In this document: positions 47,238-57,365 of the stretch, piece by piece
Layout: every line of letters starts with the position of its first letter
Numbering within the stretch: the stretch's first letter is position 1
NCBI GenBank assembly: GCA_022266195.1
Contig: WHVY01000002.1
Coordinates: 15,453,001-15,517,000, forward strand
Direction of reading: 5' to 3'
Length of the DNA stretch: 64,000 nt
From: Tetranychus cinnabarinus
Lineage: Eukaryota > Arthropoda > Arachnida > Trombidiformes > Tetranychidae
Position numbers and translations under genes: made by a program
Notes under the pieces: generated by a model
The model's database searches: none
What the model was told of the DNA's origin: nothing
What the model saw: the letters and a program-made list of their open reading frames with translations, nothing else

Positions 47238-47530
47238 AAAGCGTCGCTCATTGCTTCTCATCTTTGTTTGACTTTGAATCATTTCTTTTTTCTTGGCCAT
47301 ACGCAATTTCCGTTCAATTTCATATCTGGTCTTTAATACTTCTCTTTTCTCAGATCCAGCAAATAGTTCCATTTCTCTCTCTTTCTCATTCATATTGGCA
47401 GGTCTGATCTGCTCTTCTTCATCGCCGATAAGGTTTTCATCATAACCATCATTGAAGCCTTCTGAGTATTCGGTCCTACCTTCAGTTTCATTTTACAGTT
47501 CTTTCTCATTATCATGAGACACTTGAAACC
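47238..47530 (-). pseudogene. RTF1 exon 2 fragment next to zinc-module fragment
   Basis: Minus strand matches RTF1 exon 2 from the acidic part (EGFNDGYDENLIGDEE-like) to MRSNER, with point changes. It is head-to-tail with the zinc-exon fragment, the same junction type as at 40810-40992. Confidence 0.85.
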
Positions 47531-47836
47531 TAAAAATTGGTAATAAAACGATTGAATTGATTGAAAAACACAGAAAAATCCTTAATAACGATCAGAAAAA
47601 AACACTGTCAGTAATGTATAAAGCCTAAGCTCAAAAACTTTATAAACATAACTTATACTTACTTTTTCCTATTCTTAACCAATAATCATTCTGATCGAAG
47701 CTAGCGTAAAATATTCGAAGACCGTTGACAATGTTAATCATATTATGATGCCTAACTTTCCTTCTTTCCGTCTTCTTGGGTCCTGTTCCGATTGCCTAAA
47801 GTAATATTTTTTAAGCTTAAAAGTCACAAGAATACA
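47531..47836. other. Spacer before palindrome II
   Basis: Unremarkable AT-rich sequence; no gene. Confidence 0.5.
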
Positions 47837-50418
47837 AGACTTGAAACAAATGGGCAAAAACGAATAAAAATAAATTTCTTTCAGGTTTAGACTCTGTTGG
47901 TTTGTATGGACAGAAGAACTGAATCCATTTGTAAGATTTAAAATATTGTCTGATGAACAGTTTTCTATGAAATCGAGTTCAAAGTTGAAACTTCGATGGC
48001 TTTTTATACATTCACGGAAGCAGATTAGATCATGAAACCCATTTTACCGATGTAAATTTAGATGGCAAATCAGAAAATGCAATTATTTCGTGAAACAGAA
48101 CTTTCATCTTTCTTTAAAACAGATTAGTTCGATTTTCAGTTAAATCGATATCTTTCAGCGACAGTATAATTTATCGAGCTGAAACTTATTGTTAGCCCAT
48201 AACATTTTTTTGGTTCATATCATGGACTAAATACTTTTATCAATTTAATAACAGTTTTCTTGATTTTGGTCATCGACCTTAAAACTTTTCGGCTCAATAT
48301 TTCGAGAATGGAATAACTTACAATCATAATTCTTTCATAAATCTAATCCTTTACTAATTAATAATGCAATTCAATCAAAATAATATTTCATTAGCGTGTT
48401 TGGCTCATAATTTTTGGCTTTTAAATGGTCGAGAAGCAACTTATTTATCAAACTAAACTCACATTAATGCATATCTTGGTAAATAAAGCATTTTTCTGGT
48501 TAAACTTAAAAGTATAATGTAAAAAGAACTGCCAAAGACGCGAAAATATAAGTTAAGTGTTGAGACTTGATGCGTTTGTAGGGACATAGAAACTGAAGCT
48601 ATTGGTGCTATTAAATAATTCATAAGAAGGACAATTTTCTAGAAAATCAAAGTTAAACTTGAAACTTCGATCGCCTTTTGTCCAGCAATGGAAGCAGATT
48701 TTTTCATGAAACATATTTCAAAGATGTAACTGTTGATGATTAACCATAAAATGTACTTATTTTAAGAAATAACACTTTCTTTTTTTCGTAAAACAAATAA
48801 GTACGATTTTCACTCAAATGAACTTTTTTTGATAACAATAAGAGTTAGAGAGCCGAAACTTGGTATACGATGACAAAAATTATTTTTTCACATCATGGAA
48901 TGAATACTTTTGCCATTTTATTTACAGTTCTCTTAATTTTGGTGATTAACCTAAAAACTTCGACATTCGATATTTCGAGAATGATAGAATCATTTGTCTC
49001 AATTCTTTGGTCGAAAATGAGATTTATCTATGAACTATAAAATATTGAAATACTTAATTATTCAAGAGCCTACAAATAAAGTTATAGCATTTTATTAATC
49101 ATTACCATTTGCTTTTAAAGGCAAATGGTTACACAAACAAAAATAATATGCGCTGAAAGGATATTCATTATTAAATGAATAAGCTCAGATTTTCTTTGAT
49201 GTCTAGTCATATTCTATTATAGTCCATTGCAAAGTCTAATAGTTGGAAAGAGAATGGTGCTTTTAGGGGGAACAAATCTCGAAATATTGAGTCTCAAAGT
49301 TTTGAGGAAAAATGACAAAATCAAGAGAACTGTTGTTACCTTGAATAAAGTATTCAATCCACAAGATGCACCAACAGTATTTACACATGCATGATGAGTT
49401 TAAGCTTTCTAACTCTTTCAGTCACAGAATGCGATCGATTTAACAGAAAATCGTTGTAATTGTTTTACGAAAAAAAGAAAGTGTTATTTCTTAAAATAAG
49501 TACATTTTATGGTTAATCATCAACAGTTACATCTTTGAAATATGTTTCATGAAAAAATCTGCTTCCATTGCTGGACAAAAGGCGATCGAAGTTTCAAGTT
49601 TAACTTTGATTTTCTAGAAAATTGTCCTTCTTATGAATTATTTAATAGCACCAATAGCTTCAGTTTCTATGTCCCTACAAACGCATCAAGTCTCAACACT
49701 TAACTTATATTTTCGCGTCTTTGGCAGTTCTTTTTACATTATACTTTTAAGTTTAACCAGAAAAATGCTTTATTTACCAAGATATGCATTAATGTGAGTT
49801 TAGTTTGATAAATAAGTTGTTTCTCGACCATTTAAAAGCCAAAAATTATGAGCCAAACACGCTAATGGAACATAATTTGATTGAATTGCATTATTAATTA
49901 GTAAAGGATTAGATTTATGAAAGAATGATGATTGTAAGTTATTCCATTCTCGAAATATTGAGCCGAAAAGTTTTAAGGTCGATGACCAAAATCAAGAAAA
50001 CTGTTATTAAATTGATAAAAGTATTTAGTCCATGATATGAACCAAAAAAATGTTATGGGCTAACAATAAGTTTCAGCTCGATAAATTATACTGTCGCTGA
50101 AAGATATCGATTTAACTGAAAATCGAACTAATCTGTTTTAAAGAAAGATGAAAGTTCTGTTTCACGAAATAATTGCATTTTCTGATTTGCCATCTAAATT
50201 TACATCGGTAAAATGGGTTTCATGATCTAATCTGCTTCCGTAATTGTATAAAAAGCCATCGAAGTTTCAACTTTGAACTCGATTTCCTAGAAAACTGTTC
50301 ATCAGACAATATTTTAAATCTTACAAATGGACTCAGTTCTTCTGTCCATACAAACCAACAGAGTCTAAACCTGAAAGAAATTTATTTTTATTCGTTTTTG
50401 CCCATTTGTTTCAAGTCT
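47837..50418. repeat. Palindrome II, arms about 0.95 kb
   Basis: 47837 to about 48796 and about 49470 to 50418 are inverted complements, with a few differences in the outer half (for example near 48325 and 48375). The right side continues in parallel with palindrome I to about 50630 and includes the decayed exon tail. The inner part is diverged as in palindrome I, with the same ACCATTTGC hairpin near 49105. Confidence 0.92.
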
Positions 50419-50840
50419 TTTATTAATGTGATAATTGTATTAACTTATTGATATTAGGTCTTTTACTTGTGCTTTTTTGCTGTTTGGATCCCTAAACCTT
50501 TAAACTATAATAAAAGTTATTGTACCTTTTGCATATCCACTGATTTCAATGTTCAATATGGACTCACACTTAGCCTGTATAAGGATTCCAGAAGACTGGT
50601 TCCGAGAGGAAAAAGGTTCAAAATTTGTTTGTTCAATCAATTTATCTTTCTGTTTCACTCTTTCCTCGATTCGCTTTCTCATTGTAGCTTAAAATGCATG
50701 GAAAAATAGATTTTTCAATGATCATTCGATTTAATTTATTTTGAACTTAAAATTTAATCAATTGCAATATAATCTGATTAAATTAAATCAGCAAAGTTGC
50801 GATTTGCAAATTGAAAGTACAATAAGTGTAATATTTTTTA
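50419..50840. other. Right extension of palindrome II and P5 flank
   Basis: Decayed zinc-exon tail (50555-50650, GGACTCACACTTAGCCTGTA), then the shared upstream flank. The 80-codon frame at 50467-50709 is repeat-derived. Confidence 0.6.
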
Positions 50841-50859
50841 TTTAACGTAAAAATCGAAC

Positions 50860-51116
50860 CACAACATCGATATATCGATAATTTCAAGATTTGGACCAAT
50901 GAGTAACAAGAGAAACCAGAAAAACTGTAAACTTTGGATTGTGAGTTCGAAATTTTACGTTTTTTTGCACCCTTTGGACTGAACAGTACAAAACTCCGCC
51001 TCCTCGAAGTCTGCAAATCGCGAAATTCGCTTTTTTATCAAAATTTCTAGCATTTTCTTTCAATTTGATTTAGATTTAGTTTATTTCCTCTCTTTTTCAT
51101 TATATTTGTTTTAATC
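50860..51116 (+). promoter_or_regulatory. P5 promoter
   Basis: TATCGATA at 50873-50880, CCGCCTCCTCGAAG box, and E2F-type TCGCGAAA at 51018-51025. Confidence 0.5.
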
Positions 51117-52495
51117 ATGTCTACGCCATATTATGAAACAAGTGTTCAACAAGTAGAAAGCTTGCAACTTTTGACTACAAGATTTATGTCTTTTTTACAA
51201 AACACTAAAGATGGTCTTCTGGATTTAAAAATGGTAATGATGTTTTTATTTATTATATCTGTTACATATTGTTCTAATTATCATTTTCCCTCTTAAATAT
51301 TCGTCCAACTAGGATGCTGATAGCTTAGCGGTTGTATTCGAAGGAAATAGTTGTAACACTCGAGAAGAACACACTGCGAATAAGAAGCAATTTCCTAGAG
51401 GTAAAAAACTTTACGGGTGCCCTTACGAATGTGGTTTTGTATGCAAACCAGGTAGAAGATTCGATGTGACCCGGCACTTGAATTCGTATACTAAGAATGG
51501 TAAGGTCAGAAAACCAAGTTGCCCTACAAGAAGAAGAATGGAAGTTGTACGAAGAGATGGTACATGGCCCGAATCGATAAAAAAGCCAGTGTTTTTAGGA
51601 CAAGCAGCAGGAGGACGTGGTAGAGAAAAGGAAAAAGTTTCATCTGAAAGCACAGTTCCAGCGTCAATATCTAGAACAAAAGATGATACTTTTTTAGAGG
51701 CAGAAAATGAAAAAGAAGTTCCAGAAAAAACAAAAACTCCAAGTCGAGGCAAAATTATAACCTTAAATCAACAAAATAACGAAGCTAGACGCCAAGATAC
51801 TGAAAATCATCCAGTTAATAACCGAGTGAATAGTCGGGCCACTATTGAAGACAAAGCATTGTTCCAAAATCCTCATTTAATTGAAGACGTATTACAAGCT
51901 CTTGATAAATTGTGTTCGTTGCCTTCACGACGGGATTATTTCTTCCAATGGGATAAATATACAGGTTATGTTGATTTATTCGAAATCACAGACCCAAACA
52001 TCAATCGTGTGAAATTCGATGGACCTAATGTCACAGATGTACGTCTTATGTTCATTTTATTTGGTCGTATAGTTTTATTTTTATTTTATTTTTTTCTATC
52101 AGTATTTTGCAAGGCCTCGTATCATTTGCAGACCACAATTTGAAGACTTTTTAAGACGCGAGATGCACGGTTCGGGAAAAGAAGCTGCTATAATAAAATA
52201 TAGGTGTCCGTATTGTTTTATGCTTTCGCAGCGCAAGAGAACTATCGAACGTCACATTAAGTCGCGAAAAGATTACGGTGAATGGAGAAGACCTTCTTGC
52301 TTAGCGAGGCGTCATAAAGAGCCGAATCCTAGTGGCATCTATGAATCGAAATGGCCAGGCCCGAAGAGATCCCCAATTATTGAAATTGATTGCAATGTAA
52401 TTTTAATATGGATTTACTCTCAGCTCAATATAAGGATTCCAGGAAACTGTCTGCGAGAGAAAAAAGGTTCAAAATGTGTTCGTCTAGACAGTTAG
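51117..52495 (+). CDS. Short E2F-derived zinc-module protein P5
   Basis: Exons 51117-51233, 51313-52038 and 52103-52495 in phase 0 give 411 residues. Same short layout as P3: E2F exon 1 (LLTTRFMSFLQNTKDGLLDL), DADSLAVVFEGNSCNTREE, then straight into HTANKKQFPRGKKLYGC. Module 1 has the full spacing (RHLNSYTKNGKVRKPSCPTR) but its fourth Cys position reads VVRRDGTWPES, where other members have VVCRDG. Linker, pocket-type peptide (RRDYFFQWDKYTGYVDLFEI) and module 2 follow (YRCPYCFMLSQRKRTIERHI, PSCLARRHKEPNPSGIYESK) with an intact end KKGSKCVRLDS. No frame damage. Unlike the track of open frames from ATG-like codons suggests, exon 2 is open from its acceptor. Confidence 0.83.
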
Positions 52496-53120
52496 CTCTT
52501 TCACACTTTCTTCCAATTCGCTTTCTCATGAATCATGATAAACTAAAAGCAATGAGAAGGCATTTGACCTCTTTTTGTTAATTCAAACTAAAATAATTCA
52601 TCAGAGTAATTGCTATACTCTTTGGACTAAATGATAAAAACAGCAAAACAAAAATACACTTGAATAAACTTGAATAAACTCGAAGAGTGACTTGCTTTCA
52701 ATTTACAGTCCAAACAATTAGTCAACTCTAATCACTCTCCCTGAAGTAAAGGGTAGCAAGGCTAACGGAAAACCAAAAATATACAGAATTAAACTGCATA
52801 ACATCACATAACCAAAAGAAGCTATGCAAGCAACTAACCAAAAAATTTAATTGGAAATATTGCCTTATTGATAAATAAATGATTTATATTTTGAAGAACA
52901 CTGAGATCAGAGTTTCACTGAATTGTCAGTTTTTTATTAAAAATAAACATCTTTTTGTCACCGATTAATCGATTAACTGTTCAAAATTTGAACTTGGAAT
53001 CTAATCAATGGTAGAACGAGTTTGGTTTTTAATATAATCTGAATAAATTTTTACAATCAGTAGTTGCGATTCACAAATTGGAAGTTAATATATTTGCTTT
53101 ACATAATTTACTTGAATATT
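52496..53120. other. P5 3' flank and P6 upstream flank
   Basis: Shared 3' UTR, then the usual upstream flank; no gene. Confidence 0.5.
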
Positions 53121-53124
53121 GAAA

Positions 53125-53402
53125 ATCAACATCGATATATCGATATTCTTCAAATGATTTGGACCAAAGAGTACAGATAATTAGAATGGTCACGAACCAG
53201 AAAAAACTGTAAAGTTGAGATTACGTTCTTGTAAACAACTCTTTGACTGAATAGCAAAACCACGCCTCAACCGTTAGTTTCTAACTCGCTTAAATCATTC
53301 TCTTATGATCAACAAGTTCAACTTGTCAAGTTGTCCAGCATTCTTATTCAATTTGATTTATATTCATATTTTCTCTTTTTTTTAATTTTATTTTTTTTAA
53401 TT
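53125..53402 (+). promoter_or_regulatory. P6 promoter
   Basis: TATCGATA at 53138-53145, CCACGCCTC box and Myb-type AACCGTT at 53269-53275. Confidence 0.5.
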
Positions 53403-55911
53403 ATGGCTGCTTCAAACAGTGAAACAAGTGTTCAACACCAAGAAAGCTCAGAGCTTTTTATTAAAAGATTTTTATTTCTTTTACAAAACATTAAAGATGG
53501 TCTTCTAGATTTAAAAATGGTAATTATGTTTTGATTTATTTTATCTTTCACATATTGTTCTAATTATCATTTTCTCTTCTGATTATTCGTCTATTAGGCT
53601 GCTGATATCTTAGCTGTCTGTGAAATGCAGGGTATCTATGATATAACCAACTTATTGGAAGAAATGGGTTTAATTGAAATTAAATCTGAAAATTTAATTC
53701 AATGGCTCGGTGCTGGACCTAGTTTTAACACTCCAGAAAAAACTGAAAAAATTTCAGAACTGAAAAAAGAGCTGATAGATTTAGAAAATACAGAAATGGA
53801 GATTGACCAGCTAATATCATTGGCTAAACAAAATTTTAACATGGATGGAAAAAATGACAAAGCTCAGTTATGGGTTGAAACTAAAGAATTATGTAAATCT
53901 TTTCCAGATGACGCAGTTTATTCGATTCTTGTAAGACCTGAAGGTTTCGAATTCGAAGGATATCGTGTGAAATCAAAGTTGGTTGAATTTTCAGCGATAA
54001 AAACGAACCAACTTTTACTTTTAAAATCCAGAAATGAACCGCTTGAAGTTTCTTTAGTGAATCAGTATCCGGAAACAAATGAACCAAATGTACAATCAAT
54101 TTCAGTTGACGATTCTGCAAATTTGCTTATACCATCTCCATCCATAACTGATTTATCAGAAGATAAATCAATTGAAAACTTAAATGATGCAAGTGTCGTT
54201 TTATTGGAGTATAAAGACTTTTCTGGTCCAGAAGCACTAGAAGATGAAAATGACCATTCTGTGAATTTGCTTCTACCGGCTACATCTATAACTGATTTAT
54301 CAGAAGTTAAATCAAATAAAAATTTAGACGAAAGTGTCGTTTTATTGGATTATAAAGACTTTTCTGGTCCAGAAGCACTAGAGGACGAAAATGACCATTC
54401 TGGGAATTTGCTTCTACCGGCTACATCTATAATTGATTTATCAGAAGATAAATCTAATGACAAGCCAAATCAAGATTTAGCTGCTCAGAATGTCGATTTC
54501 GAGGAGCATGAAGATTATTATGGTCCAGAAGACCTAGAAGACGAAAACGGAGATATTGGAGGTAGAGCAGAGTTGGTTGAACCTACGGCAAAAAAGACCA
54601 GACTACATTTAAAATCCAGAAACGGACCGATTGAAGTTTCTTTGGTAAATCTGTATCCGGAAACAAATGAACCAAATGTACAATCAATGTCAGTTGACGA
54701 CTCTGCCAATTTACTTCTACCATCTACATCCAAAACCGATGCATCAGAAGATAAATCAAATGAAAAGCCAAATACAGATTTAGATGATCTAGATATCGAT
54801 TTAGAGGAGCATGAAGATTATTCTGATCAAGAGGAGCAAGAGGACGAGAACGAAGATATTGGAGGTAAAGCAGAGGATAAAGATGAAACCATGGAAAAAG
54901 ATGATTCGGATGACAATGATAAATCAAAAGTAATATCAGCTCAACCTACCAGACAATTACCACCGCGTAAAGCTGCTCAACGCCACCGTTTCATTCAGCC
55001 GCGTTACCATGAAAATGTTGAAAATAAGAAAACTGATATAATTAAAAGGACGGCTGATTCAAAAGAAAACTCTGGTGAAGAAATCAGTACTCGGTGTAAC
55101 AAAACCTTAAAGACTTTGACTACAAGATTTGTAGATCTTTTAAAAGTCGCTCAGTCGCAAGATGGTCATCTAGATTTAAAAATGGTAATTATGTTTTGAT
55201 CAATTTTATCTGTTACATATTGTTCTAATTTATCATTTACTCACTTAACGATAGGCTAATGGTATCTTAGCTGTCCGTCAGAAACGGCAAATCCATGATA
55301 TAACCAACATATTGGAAGCAGTTGGATTGATTGAAACAAAATCTAAAGACTCAATTCAATGGCGCGGTGCTGGCCCTAGTTGTAATGCGGCTGGTTGTAA
55401 TCCTTCTTGTTCAGCTGCTCAAAATCACCTATCCATTCAATCACGACATCATGAAAATGTTAAGGATAAAGTTTCAACCATTGATCAACAATATAACGAA
55501 GTTAGAAGCCAAGATACGGAAAATCATCCAGTTAATAACCGAGTGAATAACCGGGTCAATCTGCAAGCCAAAGCACCCTTGGAGTATCGTGACCAATACA
55601 CTGATGATGAATATGAAGAATCAGAGGTATCTAATGTCACAGGTTCAGAGAATCATAACATCACTGTCAATAAAAAGAAATTTCCGAGAGGCAGAAAAAT
55701 TTACGGGTGCCCTTATGAATGTGGTTTTGAATGTACACCAGGTAGGAGATTCGACGTGAAACGCCACTTGAATTCGTATATTATGAATGGTAAGGTCCGA
55801 AGACCAAGTTGCCCTATAAGAAGAAAAATGGAAGTCATGTGTAGAGATGGTACATGGCCCAAATCGATAAAAGAGCCAGTGTTTTTACGTGAATATGGCT
55901 CTATGAATTGA
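53403..55911 (+). CDS. Double E2F-like fusion protein P6
   Basis: Exons 53403-53519, 53598-55184 and 55255-55911 in phase 0 give 786 residues. Unit 1 has a full-length winged helix, but AVRQKRRIYDITN has become AVCEMQGIYDITN, losing the DNA-contact arginines. Its coil and marked box follow (MEIDQLISLAK, RPEGFEFEGY). Next come about three tandem copies of an acidic repeat (LLLPATSITDLSE ... YKDFSGPEALEDENDH). A second marked-box end and linker then match E2F copy A almost exactly. An internal copy of E2F exon 1 (TLTTRFVDLLKVAQSQDGHL) is spliced to unit 2, AVRQKRQIHDITNILEAVGL, with RRIYD changed to RQIHD. It ends with zinc module 1 (IYGCPYECGFECTPG, RHLNS, PSCPIRRKMEVMC) and stops soon after; no pocket peptide or module 2. 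Two winged helices recall E2F7/8, but here they arose locally. Confidence 0.8.
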
Positions 55912-56700
55912 TTCATGATAAACATAAAATTATCATTAAATATCTTTTCTTTTAAGAAGTTATAAATAATCATGAAAATGCATCGAAAGCGTTCTAACTC
56001 TTTTTGTGAATTCAGATTAAAACAAAGAGTAATTGTAATACTCTTTGAACTGAATGAAATGAACAGAAAAACAAAATACGTATACATGTATGTACTTGTA
56101 CAGACTTAATTTTCAATGTTACTCTATTTAAACATAAAAATCTTTTTTCATTGATAAATATCGTTGAACTGAAAGCGCAAATCGACCTCAAAGCCCCACG
56201 AATTTCTATAAACCAGAAATATTTGGATTGCCTGACTTTTAACGAAACTCAATTGGTGCTAATTGCGATTATTTAATTTTTAAACTTAAATTATATTAAA
56301 TAATTTTAAGAATAAGAACTTTTCCATATTTCATTTTCAAACCTTACGGAACAACTTGGTATAATTTTAACATCTCATAGCCATAAGAAACTATACAATG
56401 AGCGGTCAAACAACCCAAGAAAATAACCAAAAATTAACTCATTGATTGATAAACTATTAATGATTTGATTTATGTTTCGGCGAAGACTAAAAGAGTTACA
56501 CAGAATGTTTTTTGTTTAAAATAAACATCATTAGCATCTATTTAACGATCAAATTTATGAAATTCGGAATTATAATTAATTTGGTAAATTGTAGCTTTAA
56601 ATAATTCGCTACAATTGATTAATTAAGCAAATTTGCGAGTCACAAATTAAAAAACTATCTTTACTGCACAAGCTTCAAGAATTGAAGTTTAAATTGTCTA
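55912..56700. other. P6 3' flank and E2F copy B upstream flank
   Basis: Repeats the flank seen at 25700-26200 (inverted), 27780-28340 and 37740-38260. No gene. Confidence 0.5.
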
Positions 56701-57365
56701 AAATCAACATCGATGTATCGATAGTCTCCAAATGGTATGACTAAATGGCAAATAACCACGCTAGACTCCGAAGTCAGTCGTTTTTTCAACGACTGACTGA
56801 CTGGGGGTTTTATCGACTGGCGGTCGACTCAAGTCGAATCAGTCGACTTTCACTCAAAACGACTGGCGGTCGACTCATTTCGACTCAAAACACAATTTTT
56901 GAGGGGGTATTTAAGAGAAGATCTAGAAACAAACAAGAAAGTACATCTTCTGCCTTAAAATGATCTTTTTAGTTAATATATTAGCTTCTTTATTTAATAT
57001 CAAAATCATCGCAGATCTACGTTACATAATCAAAGTCGCTATGCATAATGAAAAATTGTTGAAAAAATGACGTGTTTGGCGCTTAAACTCAAATTTTGAG
57101 TGAACTGAGTCGACTTAGTCGTCTCAAATTAGAGTCGACTAAGTCGACTCAGTCGATACCTCAATCAACTGGCGCTCAGTCGAATCTTCATCAACTGACT
57201 CAGCGGCTCAATCGACTGACTTCGGAGTCTAAACCACGCCTCCTAAACCGTTTGTGTTTAATTCACAAAATTCAATTTTTGTTATTATCAAGTTTTACAG
57301 CATTCTTATTCAGTTTGACTTTTATTTAGTTTATTTCTTCTCTTTTTATTTTATTTGTTATAATC
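56701..57365 (+). promoter_or_regulatory. E2F copy B promoter, split by an insertion
   Basis: TATCGATA at 56716-56723 and the box ACCACGCCTCC at 57233 with Myb-type AACCGTT at 57246-57252. In copy A these boxes are about 45 bp apart; here an insertion at 56762-57231 separates them. Confidence 0.6.
56762..57231. mobile_element. CGACT-rich foldback element with 8-bp target duplication
   Basis: About 470 bp. Ends TAGACTCCGAAGTCAGTCG and inverted complement. Both halves are rich in AGTCGACT-type units. It is flanked by AACCACGC on both sides (56754-56761, 57232-57239), and the single-copy site TAACCACGCCTCC is present in E2F copy A. An 8-bp duplication suits hAT-type elements. The 72- and 77-codon frames in it are by-products. 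Confidence 0.9.

Noticed and set aside
26427..47530. RTF1 fragments as processed retrocopies
   Set aside because: The fragment at 37232-37396 retains intron 2 sequence, and no poly(A) tract or exon-exon junction is seen.
41052..50709. 70-80-codon frame beginning MCFFAVWIPKPLN present three times
   Set aside because: Repeat-arm sequence joined to a decayed zinc-exon tail; no independent start signals or conserved domain.
56745..57329. 72- and 77-codon Ser/Arg/Leu-rich frames
   Set aside because: Created by AGTCGACT-type units of the inserted element.
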